NCBI RefSeq assembly: GCF_014652455.1 | Contig: NZ_BMYV01000001.1 | Coordinates: 1,577,981 to 1,640,783, forward strand | Reading direction: 5' to 3' | From: Litorimonas cladophorae | GTDB taxonomy: Bacteria > Pseudomonadota > Alphaproteobacteria > Caulobacterales > Maricaulaceae | DNA: 62,803 nucleotides | Shown here: piece after piece, positions 28,768 through 37,134 of the stretch | Numbering within the stretch: the stretch's first letter is position 1 | Layout: each line of letters begins with the position of its first letter | Program-made: the position numbers and the translations under genes | The notes under the pieces: model-generated | The model's database searches: none | The model's input: the letters and a program-made list of their open reading frames with translations, nothing else | Told to the model about the DNA's origin: nothing

Positions 28768-28773
28768 TCCTAC

Positions 28774-29010
28774 GGCTTTGTCACGTTAACTGAACCGATA
28801 GTCATTACACGCCAAACGGTTTCTTAACCTCAAGCTGATGGCGTCACTAAATTCCATCCAATTCGAACTTGCCGTTTGAATTTTCAGAGAATGATTTTGG
28901 AAGTTCCCCGATCCATTTGCGGCAGAATGGAATTCAACTACGACATCCGCTTGCGTCTGAAAAGGAAACAAGAGCCAAATGGCGACCCGTCTAGTTAACG
29001 TGACAAGGCC
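28774..29010. repeat. 237-bp element with terminal inverted repeats, second copy
   Basis: GGCTTTGTCACGTTAAC (28774-28790) and GTTAACGTGACAAGGCC (28994-29010) are inverted copies with one mismatch, and equal the ends of the 82-bp element at 26923-27004. The roughly 200 bp between them hold no convincing gene; a minus-strand frame of 85 codons has no family resemblance. The remaining 190 bp up to the helicase gene show nothing I can assign. Together the two elements frame the N-hydroxylase/DUF1989 islet. Confidence 0.7.
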
Positions 29011-29203
29011 GCGCGACACAGCCGTTAACGTCCAATTTTGCAATCACCCAAACTCACCCAATCGCTTGACGTTTGCCCTGATGCGGCCTACGCGCCGCAC
29101 ATATATTGATGACCGTAACAGGTCTGACATGCTGCCCGGCCCGATGCTGCGCAGCCTCCACGCCGCGACATAGGATTGCGGTTAGACACTTACGGAACTC
29201 CAC

Positions 29204-30901
29204 ATGAAGAATTTTGACGCTCTCGAGCTGGCGGAGCCATTGGCCCGCGCCCTAGCCGATATGGGCCACACAACGCCAACCCCCATCCAAGCCCAAGCCA
29301 TCCCGCCCGCAATGGACGGCCAAGATGTCATGGGCATTGCCCAGACGGGTACAGGCAAGACGGCTGGTTTTACCCTGCCAACACTCCACCATATTTTCAC
29401 CGATGACCGCGAACCTCCAAAGCGGGGCGCGCGCGTTCTGATCTTGGCCCCAACCCGCGAATTGGCCAGCCAGATTGGCGAAGCTGTCCGTGACTATGGA
29501 CGTCACATGATGAACCTCTCGGTTTCTATCGTTTATGGCGGCGTCCCGATTGCACGCCAGATGAAACGCCTGTCAGGTGGCAATGATGTCCTTGTTGCGA
29601 CGCCTGGTCGTCTTATCGACCTCCTAGACCGTAAAGCCATTCGCTTGGATGAGGTCGAAGTCTTGATTCTCGATGAAGCTGACCAAATGCTCGACATGGG
29701 CTTTATTCACGCGCTGAAGAAGATCGTGAATGTCATTCCAAAAGATCGTCAGACATTGTTCTTCTCCGCGACGCTCGCGCCGAAAATCAAACAGCTATCT
29801 AAACAATTTTTGGATGATCCTGTCCATGTCTCTGTCACGCCAGCCAACCGCACGGCGGATAAGGTCACGCAAATCATGTATAAGCTGTCGCGCGGATCCA
29901 AACAGGAACGCTTGGCCGTTGAATTGTTACAACCTAATGTCGGACGTTCGCTCGTCTTCTGCCGTACGAAGCATGGCGCGGACCGCGTTGTTAAGAAACT
30001 CGCGCAAGTCGGTATCCCGGCCGTTGCGATCCATGGCAATAAAAACCAGAACCAGCGCACGCGTGCGCTCGAGGCGTTTAAATCTGGCGCGGTGAATACG
30101 CTTGTCGCGACGGATGTGGCGGCCCGTGGTATCGACATTCCTGACATTACTCACGTCTTCAACTTCGAGCTACCCAATGTGGCTGAGCAATATGTTCACC
30201 GTATCGGCCGAACCGCGCGCGCCAACGCCAGCGGCATCGCGATCAGCTTGGTTGCCACGGAAAAAGACACGGATGAGCTAAATTATCTGCGCGATATTGA
30301 AAAGCTGCTGAAGGAGAAAATTCCCGAAGGCAAGAACCCCACCAATATGGCAGAAGAAGTCACAAAGCTACGCGCTCGTAAAGCCCTACCCCCGCCAGAA
30401 AAGCCACAGCCTGATGCGCGCAAAGGTCGGGGTAAGTCCAAGAAAAAGGGACGCTTCAGCAAGGATTCCAAAAAGACAGATGGACGCGGCAATCGCCCGC
30501 AAACCGAAGGGCGCAGTGATCCGTCACGCGCAATGCCATCTGACAAAACTCAAAAAGGGCCGTTCGCGGACAAACCTGCGAAAGATTTACCATCCCGCGA
30601 AGGCCGCTCTCGCAAGGCGCCAACACGCGGTGGTGGGAAACCTAAAATGTCTGGCGGCGCATCCGCCACCGAACCCCGTGGTCGAAAACCCGAAGGCAGA
30701 AGCGCGGATGGCAAACGTCCCGCCCCGAAACATGTTGGAACCTCAGAGTCCCGCAAACCTGCCCCAAATAAATTTGGCGGACGCGGACCCTCTAAGGGTC
30801 CAAAGGGTGGCAAACCCGGCTCCAGCGGTTCTCCGAAAGGCAAAGGCGGGTCCCGTGGCGGCAGCGGCGGACGCGGCAAACCCAGCGGACATCGCGGATA
30901 G
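29204..30901 (+). CDS. DEAD-box ATP-dependent RNA helicase, RhlE-like
   Basis: This 565-residue helicase unwinds RNA, for example in ribosome assembly or decay. All core motifs are present in about the first 375 residues: Q motif (TPIQAQAIPPAMDG), I AQTGTGKT, Ia PTRELASQ, TPGRLIDLL, II DEAD, III SAT, and VI HRIGRTAR. The last 190 residues form a low-complexity tail rich in Lys, Arg, Gly, Pro and Ser (GGSRGGSGGRGKPSGHRG), typical of RhlE-type helicases and likely to bind RNA. Start at 29204. It stands alone, with a terminator following. Confidence 0.95.
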   Translation: MKNFDALELAEPLARALADMGHTTPTPIQAQAIPPAMDGQDVMGIAQTGTGKTAGFTLPTLHHIFTDDREPPKRGARVLILAPTRELASQIGEAVRDYGRHMMNLSVSIVYGGVPIARQMKRLSGGNDVLVATPGRLIDLLDRKAIRLDEVEVLILDEADQMLDMGFIHALKKIVNVIPKDRQTLFFSATLAPKIKQLSKQFLDDPVHVSVTPANRTADKVTQIMYKLSRGSKQERLAVELLQPNVGRSLVFCRTKHGADRVVKKLAQVGIPAVAIHGNKNQNQRTRALEAFKSGAVNTLVATDVAARGIDIPDITHVFNFELPNVAEQYVHRIGRTARANASGIAISLVATEKDTDELNYLRDIEKLLKEKIPEGKNPTNMAEEVTKLRARKALPPPEKPQPDARKGRGKSKKKGRFSKDSKKTDGRGNRPQTEGRSDPSRAMPSDKTQKGPFADKPAKDLPSREGRSRKAPTRGGGKPKMSGGASATEPRGRKPEGRSADGKRPAPKHVGTSESRKPAPNKFGGRGPSKGPKGGKPGSSGSPKGKGGSRGGSGGRGKPSGHRG

Positions 30902-30921
30902 AAAGCCAAAATTTTTTAAAG

Positions 30922-30948
30922 CCTCGCGCATCCCGATGCGCGGGGTTT
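30922..30948 (+). terminator. Terminator after the DEAD-box gene
   Basis: CCTCGCGCAT (30922-30931) pairs with ATGCGCGGGG (30936-30945) in a 10-bp stem with loop CCCG, followed by a short TTT. The T-run is short, so efficiency is uncertain. Confidence 0.7.
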
Positions 30949-31009
30949 AACCGACGTCTTTTTGATATCCGTGTTAAAGGCCTCAGGCCGACGTGACCCA
31001 GATCACGGC

Positions 31010-31399
31010 CTAAACCGCATCTTGTCTTGGGCGGGTGCACCAATAAATCACCGCGATCAGCGGGAATTGGAAGGCGACACGCCCCCACAACGCGGCGGGG
31101 CTGGCCACAGCGTCATCAAATCCAATTCCAGCCATCGCCATGTAAATATTGGCGGGCAAAACGGCCAGCAGAAACAGGCCCAACACGACGCCAACATTGG
31201 CGCGAAAATGCGGGCAGAGCAGCATCACGCCCATTGCGATTTCCATTAGGCCCGTCACCCAAACGATCAGCTTGGGAAAAGGCAGCAGCGGCGGAACAAT
31301 CGCGGCAAAGTCGTCCACCTTGACGAAATGCATCACCCCCGCGAGTACGAAAAACAGCGCGAAAAAACACACCAGCCCTATTTTTAATCCGTTGATCAT
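31010..31399 (-). CDS. DoxX-family membrane protein
   Basis: This 129-residue membrane protein has four hydrophobic helices (about 5-25, 45-62, 66-90 and 100-120). It carries the DoxX-like motifs FFVLAGVMHFVKVDDFAAIV and PFPKLIVWVTGLMEIAMGVM. DoxX-like proteins are small quinone- or membrane-associated factors with poorly known roles. The ATG at 31399 gives the normal N-terminus; a longer version would start within the argF promoter region. It is divergent from argF, 95 bp apart. Confidence 0.75.
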   Translation of the reverse strand: MINGLKIGLVCFFALFFVLAGVMHFVKVDDFAAIVPPLLPFPKLIVWVTGLMEIAMGVMLLCPHFRANVGVVLGLFLLAVLPANIYMAMAGIGFDDAVASPAALWGRVAFQFPLIAVIYWCTRPRQDAV

Positions 31400-31494
31400 G
31401 GCCCGCTCTAGCGCGCGGTCTCGATAAATCAAACCTATCTTGCTCGCCCCCACCACATAGGCTAACACTTCGTTTTGACGAAGAGCCTGTCCCC

Positions 31495-32433
31495 ATGCCG
31501 CATTTCATCTCCCTTGCCGATATTCCCGCTGTCCAACTGCGCGCGATCTTGGATGATGCCCATGCGATGAAGGCCGCGAGGAAAGACCTCCCCAAAGGCG
31601 CAACCGACCCCAAACCCGCCCTGAACGGTCACACACTCGCAATGATCTTCGAGAAAGCCTCGACCCGCACGCGCTTCTCATTCGAACAAGGCATGCGACA
31701 GCTGGGCGGCAGTTCCATCGTCGCGGGCGCAGATCAAATGCAGCTGGGCCGCGGCGAGAGCGTTGCCGACACCGCCCATGTGTTGTCCCGCTTTGTCGAT
31801 GCGGTCATGATCCGCTCTAACGCCCACGCCACCATCACGGATTTCGCGGCCAACGCCGACGTCCCTGTCATCAATGGCCTGTCCGATCATAATCACCCGT
31901 GTCAGATCATGGCCGACCTACAAACGCTCGAAGAGCGCGGCATAGACCTCGCCACGGCGAAACTCGCCTGGATTGGGGATGGCAATAATGTCCTCGCCAG
32001 TTTCGTCAACGCCGCCCCCGCCTTTGGATATGAACTGCGCATCAGTTCCCCCGCAGGCTTCCGCTTGGATGAAAACCCCAAAACCGCCGGCCTGATTGAC
32101 GCCGCCATCGCCAAAGGCGCCAAGATCAAATTTGACCTGTCCCCCGACGACGCGGCCGAGGGCGCAAACGCCCTGATCACGGATTGCTGGGTCAGTATGG
32201 GCGACACAGATAAGGCCGAACGGATCGCCGCCTTGACGCCCTATCAAATCGACGCCGCGCGCCTAGCCAAAGCCGCGCCCGACGCCATCTTCCTCCACTG
32301 CCTGCCCGCCTACCGCGAACAAGAAATGACAACAGAAGTCCTAGAAGGCCCCCAAAGCGCCGTCTGGGACGAAGCCGAAAATAGGCTGCACGCGCAGAAG
32401 GCCGTGGTGAAATGGTGTTTGGGAGCGGGTTAG
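31495..32433 (+). CDS. argF: Ornithine carbamoyltransferase
   Basis: This 312-residue enzyme joins carbamoyl phosphate and ornithine to give citrulline in arginine synthesis. The carbamoyl-phosphate site STRTR is at 56-60 and HPCQ at 134-137. The ornithine-binding loop lies near the SMGD at 234-237, and the catalytic cysteine is in HCLP (268-271). The second residues of each motif agree with OTC rather than aspartate transcarbamoylase. It acts in the cytosol as a trimer. It is not next to argD here. Its stop overlaps the convergent histidine kinase stop (TTAG). Confidence 0.96.
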   Translation: MPHFISLADIPAVQLRAILDDAHAMKAARKDLPKGATDPKPALNGHTLAMIFEKASTRTRFSFEQGMRQLGGSSIVAGADQMQLGRGESVADTAHVLSRFVDAVMIRSNAHATITDFAANADVPVINGLSDHNHPCQIMADLQTLEERGIDLATAKLAWIGDGNNVLASFVNAAPAFGYELRISSPAGFRLDENPKTAGLIDAAIAKGAKIKFDLSPDDAAEGANALITDCWVSMGDTDKAERIAALTPYQIDAARLAKAAPDAIFLHCLPAYREQEMTTEVLEGPQSAVWDEAENRLHAQKAVVKWCLGAG

Positions 32434-33554
32434 GCTTCCGCTGCGGTCTCTTTGGCGAGGCGGGGCATTTTTAGGTAGAACCGCGTGCCCTGATCGGTGG
32501 AGTCGACCGCGACTTGCCCGCCATGGGCTTTTCCGATTTCGGAGACGATGAACAGGCCCAGCCCCAAGCCTTCGCGGCGTTCGCGCACATTGCCGCGGAA
32601 GAAGGGCTGAAATAAGTTCTCGCGCAAATCGTCGGGGATCGGGTCGCCAAAGTTTTCAACGCTGAGCGTGAACAGGTCGTCGTCGAGCGTGGCGCTGACA
32701 TTTATTTCGCGCGCGGGGTCGCCATGTGTGATGGCATTGGCCAGCAGGTTGGAGAGGAGCTGGCCGACCCGCTCGCTGTCGCAGAAGACATGGCGGTCTA
32801 TGTTCAAATCCGCATTGATGGTGCGTCCCGGTGCGCCGAGGCGGATTTCTTCGACAACTTGGCCCAGCACCTCTGGCAGATTGGTCGCCAGTTCGCATTG
32901 CAAGACCAGACCGTCGCCCAAAGTGCCGCGCGCCAGATCGAGGACATCTTTGATCAAATGTTCCGCCCGCCACGCGCTTTTTGTCATCTCGTCGAGCATC
33001 ATAATATCGCGCTCGGTCAAGGTCGAGCGGCGCTTCATAATCCGAATGCCGCTGACAATCGCAGCAAGTGGATTGCGCAGATCATGGCCCAGCACTGCGA
33101 TAAATTGATCCCGCAGCAGCGCGGTTTGGCGTTCGCGCTCGACTTCGGCCTCGGCGGCTTTGCGCGCTTCCAGCAGCGTCTTTTCATACAGGCGCCTGTC
33201 CTGAGATTTAAACAGCGCAAATCGATAGGAGAGCACCCCGCCATCAGCATCGCGTCGTTCAGACACATTGGCGATAAAGGGAACGCGCGTCTCTTCCGCG
33301 CCCAGCAGATCAAAGCTGACCTCATGAACAAAACCCTGCATCCGAAGCAACGGGCGAATATGCGTTTCATAGGCCATCCGCCCGCCGACGCTGAGCAAAT
33401 CGCGGAAGGGCGTGTCCATCAAATCCTCGGGCGTTTTGCCCAGCCATTCGGCCAGCGTCCGATTAATCCTGACAATTAAACCTTTGGGACAGACGGAAAT
33501 AAAGCCGCACGGGGCTTCGTTAAAGAGGTCAAAAAGATCCGCCCGCGCACTCAT
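32430..33554 (-). CDS. PAS-domain sensor histidine kinase
   Basis: This 374-residue soluble kinase has an N-terminal PAS domain (about 5-120, FDLFNEAPCGFISVCPKGLI). A coiled-coil linker follows (125-148), then HisKA with His157 in GHDLRNPLAA. The HATPase_c domain has an N-box (LLSNLLANAITHGDP), the F-box FQPFFRG and the G-box GLGLGLFIV. No transmembrane helix is seen, so it senses a cytosolic signal through PAS. There is no response regulator next to it. Its start is one base from the stop of the alpha/beta hydrolase upstream on the same strand, so the two are cotranscribed and the hydrolase is translated first. Confidence 0.92.
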   Translation of the reverse strand: MSARADLFDLFNEAPCGFISVCPKGLIVRINRTLAEWLGKTPEDLMDTPFRDLLSVGGRMAYETHIRPLLRMQGFVHEVSFDLLGAEETRVPFIANVSERRDADGGVLSYRFALFKSQDRRLYEKTLLEARKAAEAEVERERQTALLRDQFIAVLGHDLRNPLAAIVSGIRIMKRRSTLTERDIMMLDEMTKSAWRAEHLIKDVLDLARGTLGDGLVLQCELATNLPEVLGQVVEEIRLGAPGRTINADLNIDRHVFCDSERVGQLLSNLLANAITHGDPAREINVSATLDDDLFTLSVENFGDPIPDDLRENLFQPFFRGNVRERREGLGLGLFIVSEIGKAHGGQVAVDSTDQGTRFYLKMPRLAKETAAEA

Positions 33555-33555
33555 T

Positions 33556-34341
33556 TCAAAGGAAAGCTTCGATCGCGGCGGTCACCTGATGCGGCGCGCT
33601 GAGATTGGGGCAATGACCAGAGGCGTCCAGAACTTTAAACGTACTGCCTGCGATATTGGCGTGGACATAGGCCCCGACATGTTCGGGCGCGATGATGTCA
33701 TCGACACATTGCAGGATCAGGGTTCGAGCCTTCACCTCTGGCAATTTATCGCGGCAATCGGAGAGAAACGTCACCTTGGCGAAATCGCGGGCGACTTGCG
33801 GGTCGGTGGCGCAGAAACTATTGGTCAGCGTCTCGCCCAGCTCTGGCCGATCGGTATTGCCCATGATCGCGGGCGCCATGGCTTGGGACCAGCCCAGATG
33901 ATTGTGATCCAGAAACTCCAGCATTTCCTCGATCTCGGCCGGGCTGAACCCGCCATTATAATCACCATCTTTCATATAATAGGGCGACGGCCCCACCATG
34001 ATCAGATCATCGAACAAATCTGGCGCAGAAATGCTCGCCAAGGCCCCGATCATCGCGCTGACGGAATGGCCGACAAAGACAGCATTTTGTAGCTCCAACT
34101 CGCGGGCAATCTTGATCACATCCGTCGCGTAATCTTGCAACGTGGCATATTTGTCAGACGCATAAGCCGAGAGGTCCGACTGTCCAAACCCAATATAGTC
34201 AAACAGAACAACACGGTAACGATCCGCCATCGCATCGGCCACAGGTCGCCACATATTTTGGTCACAACCATAGCCATGCGCAAACACCAAAGTGCGCGCA
34301 CCGCTGCCATAGGTCTGAACATTGTTCTGCTCTAAAATCAT
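33556..34341 (-). CDS. RsbQ/KAI2-like alpha/beta hydrolase
   Basis: This 261-residue hydrolase resembles RsbQ of Bacillus and the plant KAI2/D14 receptors in length and motifs. The oxyanion region is FAHGYGCDQNMW (19-30) and the nucleophile Ser93 lies in GHSVSAM. The acid is Asp214 or Asp215 (QCVDD), and the catalytic His243 in DASGHCPNLSAPH. In Bacillus, RsbQ is needed for energy-stress signalling through the PAS-containing RsbP. Here it is cotranscribed with a PAS histidine kinase, so the hydrolase may generate or release the PAS ligand. That role is inferred from the pairing. A normal metabolic esterase role is the alternative. Confidence 0.88.
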   Translation of the reverse strand: MILEQNNVQTYGSGARTLVFAHGYGCDQNMWRPVADAMADRYRVVLFDYIGFGQSDLSAYASDKYATLQDYATDVIKIARELELQNAVFVGHSVSAMIGALASISAPDLFDDLIMVGPSPYYMKDGDYNGGFSPAEIEEMLEFLDHNHLGWSQAMAPAIMGNTDRPELGETLTNSFCATDPQVARDFAKVTFLSDCRDKLPEVKARTLILQCVDDIIAPEHVGAYVHANIAGSTFKVLDASGHCPNLSAPHQVTAAIEAFL

Positions 34342-34631
34342 CCGATACCGTTACGTGACTCGAAGGCGGTTTTCAATAACTGAGGTTAAGAACGGTGTCC
34401 CCAGTGGGCGATAAATGGCCTAAAATCCGTTATTTTCAGTTATTCACAAACTGGCCCCAGCGCGGTTTTTGACCGCCGATTTTTGCAAAATGCAAAACTG
34501 CCTTTGCAGAATGCGCGTCGTCTTCCAAATCTGTGAGTTAACAGATCATTTACGCATTGAAAACATTAGATTTTTTCTTTGGCCCCAAATTTGCGAAGTT
34601 GAGTTTGAGTTGTTCAACACAGGAGACACCC

Positions 34632-34991
34632 ATGAACTTCACCGGGATGAAAAAGGAAACTACGCGATACCCAGCTGGATATATTGCCAATATCAATGAA
34701 ATTTACCAACAATATGATGCTGAACTTTCGACGCTCGCAAAGGTGCATCCCGATGATGATAAATCGGACGCGTCGGATCTGATGGTCCATCGCCTGCTAA
34801 AAAGCCAAGAGACCCTGCTGGAGTTGGCTGGTAACATGAGGGTCACAAGTCTTACAGAAGCCTCAGAGCTGCTTTCGCTTTGGCACTCAGTCGCGATCCG
34901 AGACGTCTCGCCTTATGACGTTAGCCTTGCCGATGGATTGATCTTGGCCCTTCACGACTACCTCGTCCAACCGCAACCCCAGACCGCCTAG
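34632..34991 (+). CDS. Protein of unknown function
   Basis: I do not recognise this 119-residue protein. It is soluble, mostly helical, and has the motifs GYIANINEIYQQYDAELSTL and LLKSQETLLELAGNMRVTSL. Composition and the helical hairpins are like small cytosolic adaptor proteins. The ATG at 34632 has AGGAGA just upstream (34621-34626). An earlier ATG, 25 codons before, would have no ribosome site and a non-homologous leader. A 290-bp non-coding gap separates it from the hydrolase gene, and hairpins follow its stop. Confidence 0.6.
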   Translation: MNFTGMKKETTRYPAGYIANINEIYQQYDAELSTLAKVHPDDDKSDASDLMVHRLLKSQETLLELAGNMRVTSLTEASELLSLWHSVAIRDVSPYDVSLADGLILALHDYLVQPQPQTA

Positions 34992-35429
34992 GTCACCCTC
35001 GCGCGCATCGCGCGCCCTCTGCAGAGAGTGCGGCGTAGCCTCTGGCTCCCCCATGCGCCGCCTTATGTCAATTGTGTCTCGCGGCCCGCGACAAACGATT
35101 GACAGCTGTCCTCCCTGACCGCTCATCCCCACCTTGCGGTCTGGGAGGACACCACGCCAAATCTTTGAAACGCTGAGTCGTGGCAATGTCGACATAAGTC
35201 TTGCCTATGTCATCAGTGATGAATTGGTTACGGCACCTATAAATTAGATAAAATTTTCGGGCGGCACATATAACATCGCAGATGATTTCGGAACGTTGAG
35301 CGTGACTCAAGCCCTCAAAAAGTCGTTCAAAAATAATCTCTCCCCGCTTCCACCGCCCGCAATCCCCCATGAAACCGTAGATTCAAAAAGAATGCTCCCC
35401 GCTTTCGTTTTTGGGAGTAGTTTAAACTC
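34992..35429 (+). other. Non-coding stretch with several strong hairpins
   Basis: This stretch has no convincing gene. Three folds stand out: GCGCG/CGCGC near 35000-35014, GCGGCG/CGCCGC at 35030-35061, and a long hairpin at 35107-35151. The last joins TGTCCTCCC to GGGAGGACA and then ACCGC to GCGGT, leaving a 13-base C-rich loop. None has a T-run, so they are not standard terminators. The stretch could belong to a 3' UTR of the 119-aa gene or to the structured RNA that follows. Confidence 0.5.
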
Positions 35430-35697
35430 GTTCCTTTGGACATTGGACAGGAGAGAGTCGACCTTTCTTCCGTGCCAGAGGGCGGTGTGCCTATGGGTGT
35501 TTGGTAGTTCGAACGCTCGGGGGCCGTTTGGCGCGTGCCTGACTCCCTGTAACGGGAGCAATCAAGTGAGGCCGCCAGACGTGAAACACTGCTGCGTGGC
35601 TTCTTCCTCGTAAAACACAACACCACTTAGGTCTCCTTCGAGGGACCGGCCACGCAGGCGTCCTCCATATTTGCGGGATGCCACACGCATCCTTCGC
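35430..35697 (+). ncRNA. Candidate structured RNA, copy A
   Basis: This non-coding stretch aligns with 45930-46208 at an almost constant offset of 10500-10502 bases. Shared blocks are GGACAGG (35445), CGGTGTGCCTAT (35483), GGCCGCCA (35570), AAACAC (35584) and GTAAAACA (35610). Helix 1 is CTCCC/GGGAG (35543-35547 with 35554-35558), loop TGTAAC. Helix 2 is CTGCGTGGC/GCCACGCAG (35592-35600 with 35649-35657). Inside helix 2 a GGTC/GACC hairpin folds around 35630-35647. A last hairpin GGATGC/GCATCC lies at 35676-35692. Copy B keeps both helices through compensatory changes. Strand and exact ends are inferred. I do not recognise the family. A protein gene starts 87 bp after it. Confidence 0.65.
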
Positions 35698-35783
35698 GCC
35701 GGAATGGCGGCGGAGCCTAAGCGCGTGGGCCTTAGTTAACACGTCATCCCCACTACCCACCTACGCAACACAGGAATCATATT

Positions 35784-36428
35784 ATGCGTAAAACATTTAA
35801 TTCCACACAAAGTCGTATTGCCGTGAAATCTGCGCGGCAGAGGCTCCGTCTTGAGGCCGCCAAAGCGCGCAAGGCCGAAGCCGATGCGCCCGACAAAGTG
35901 TCGGTTAATCAATTTGGGCGGCCCATTGTGAATTATGCCGATCAACCCGTTTTGCGCGATGAAGATATGGAAGACATCGCCTTTGAGTTTGAACAAAAAG
36001 CCTGCCCACATGCGGCGGTGGCGGAATATCGTCCTGGTTTTGGCAACCGGTTCGATACCAAACATGCGCGTGATCATTGGTGGTTTTACATGCGGGGCGT
36101 GTCGATCCTCGCCGCACTATCGGACGCCTCGGATGATATTCTAGATCAGATTTCTACGCCGACGCTGGATGTGCGCCACCTGAAAGCCGAGACGCACAAA
36201 TTCACGCAGATGGAACTTCGCGCCAGCTTGGAAGCCGCCCGTGCGCGTGAAATCTCGCGACGGGAATTAGAGGACGTCCAAGAGGCAGAGCTGCGCGAGA
36301 TTGAAACTGAGATCAGCGCCAGATTCACCGCCCGCGTGCTGGCCGATTCAGAAGACCTGCGCGACCCCAGTATCAAAGCCGAACATATCGTCGTCGAAGG
36401 TGGCGGGACGGCCTTTGGTTTCGATTAG
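35784..36428 (+). CDS. Protein of unknown function
   Basis: I do not recognise this 214-residue soluble protein. The N-terminus is basic and helical (SARQRLRLEAAKARKAEADA). The middle has an aromatic patch (RDHWWFYMRGVSILAALS). The C-terminal third is a long charged helix, perhaps a coiled coil (ARAREISRRELEDVQEAELR). No signal peptide or catalytic motif is visible. It is the first gene after candidate RNA copy A. Codon use matches the core genes. It may be an RNA- or DNA-binding adaptor, but this is speculation. Confidence 0.55.
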   Translation: MRKTFNSTQSRIAVKSARQRLRLEAAKARKAEADAPDKVSVNQFGRPIVNYADQPVLRDEDMEDIAFEFEQKACPHAAVAEYRPGFGNRFDTKHARDHWWFYMRGVSILAALSDASDDILDQISTPTLDVRHLKAETHKFTQMELRASLEAARAREISRRELEDVQEAELREIETEISARFTARVLADSEDLRDPSIKAEHIVVEGGGTAFGFD

Positions 36429-36508
36429 GGGGGGGTGAATTGGGGCGGGCTTTGATTTGTCGAGAGGTTGGGCGAGACAAAACGCCATTGAGCCACTAAA
36501 CAAGAACG

Positions 36509-37069
36509 ATGAATTCAATTCGTTATAACATAATTCCCTGCCCCGAGACCAATGATCATGAAGTTCAAATCCTTGTCGATGACATTGATTGTTTGGGCAA
36601 AGGGCAGATGGGTCTGGACCCTGTTGCTCTCTCCAAAACGTTTTCGGAGAGCCAAAAAAACCAGCTCACTATTGGGCGGTGCGGGTGTGGATGCATGGGG
36701 TGCAGCGATATTTTGGTGACCGTATCACGAAACCCTAAATTCGTCACATGGACCTTTTCAGATGATAGAATTTTCAAGTTTGAACGCTCAGCCTACGAAA
36801 GTTTTGTAGATCGGTTTTTAGATGACACATCTTGGGAAGACATAAATCGTCGTATTGAACGATTGGTTTCTGCTCTCTTCGTTGGCACAACAACGAAAGA
36901 CGGTTTGAACTTTGAGTGGGCTTCTGCGCGTATCAAGAAACGTCTTATTCATCTGTCCTACTCCGATGCTTCAGGACAGCGCCTTTATGACTTCGGTTGG
37001 GATGGTGCATCAGAAGAGCTAGCCATCAAACAAGCGCGCGCTTTTAAACGCGATCATTTTCCAGAGTAA
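36509..37069 (+). CDS. Unknown protein with CGCGCMGC cluster
   Basis: This 186-residue protein is not recognised. It starts MNSIRYNIIPCPETNDHEVQ and has a dense cysteine motif RCGCGCMGCSD at about 57-67 (four cysteines in eight residues), which could bind zinc or another metal. The rest is mixed alpha-beta with a C-terminal YDFGWDGASEELAIKQARAF. There is no signal peptide. The gene is somewhat AT-richer than its neighbours. The surroundings give no clue. Confidence 0.55.
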   Translation: MNSIRYNIIPCPETNDHEVQILVDDIDCLGKGQMGLDPVALSKTFSESQKNQLTIGRCGCGCMGCSDILVTVSRNPKFVTWTFSDDRIFKFERSAYESFVDRFLDDTSWEDINRRIERLVSALFVGTTTKDGLNFEWASARIKKRLIHLSYSDASGQRLYDFGWDGASEELAIKQARAFKRDHFPE

Positions 37070-37134
37070 TGTCTTGACGCTCTTCGCCTTGCCAGATCCT
37101 GCGGACCCGAGAAGGCGATGGAAGTGCTGTTACG

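Noticed and set aside
26923-29010. Complete insertion sequence
   Set aside because: No transposase gene lies between the inverted repeats, and flanks show no target duplication.
28786-29043. Minus-strand 85-codon frame inside the second inverted-repeat unit
   Set aside because: No transposase motif or family match; it spans the repeat ends and looks fortuitous.
35505-35520. GTTCGAAC sequence resembling a tRNA or tmRNA T-loop
   Set aside because: No acceptor, D or anticodon arm surrounds it, and the palindrome is not conserved in copy B.
35430-35697. Idea that RNA copy A is a riboswitch for the following 214-aa gene
   Set aside because: Copy B has no gene downstream on the same strand and no anti-terminator or ribosome-site pairing was seen; cis regulation of A alone cannot be excluded.
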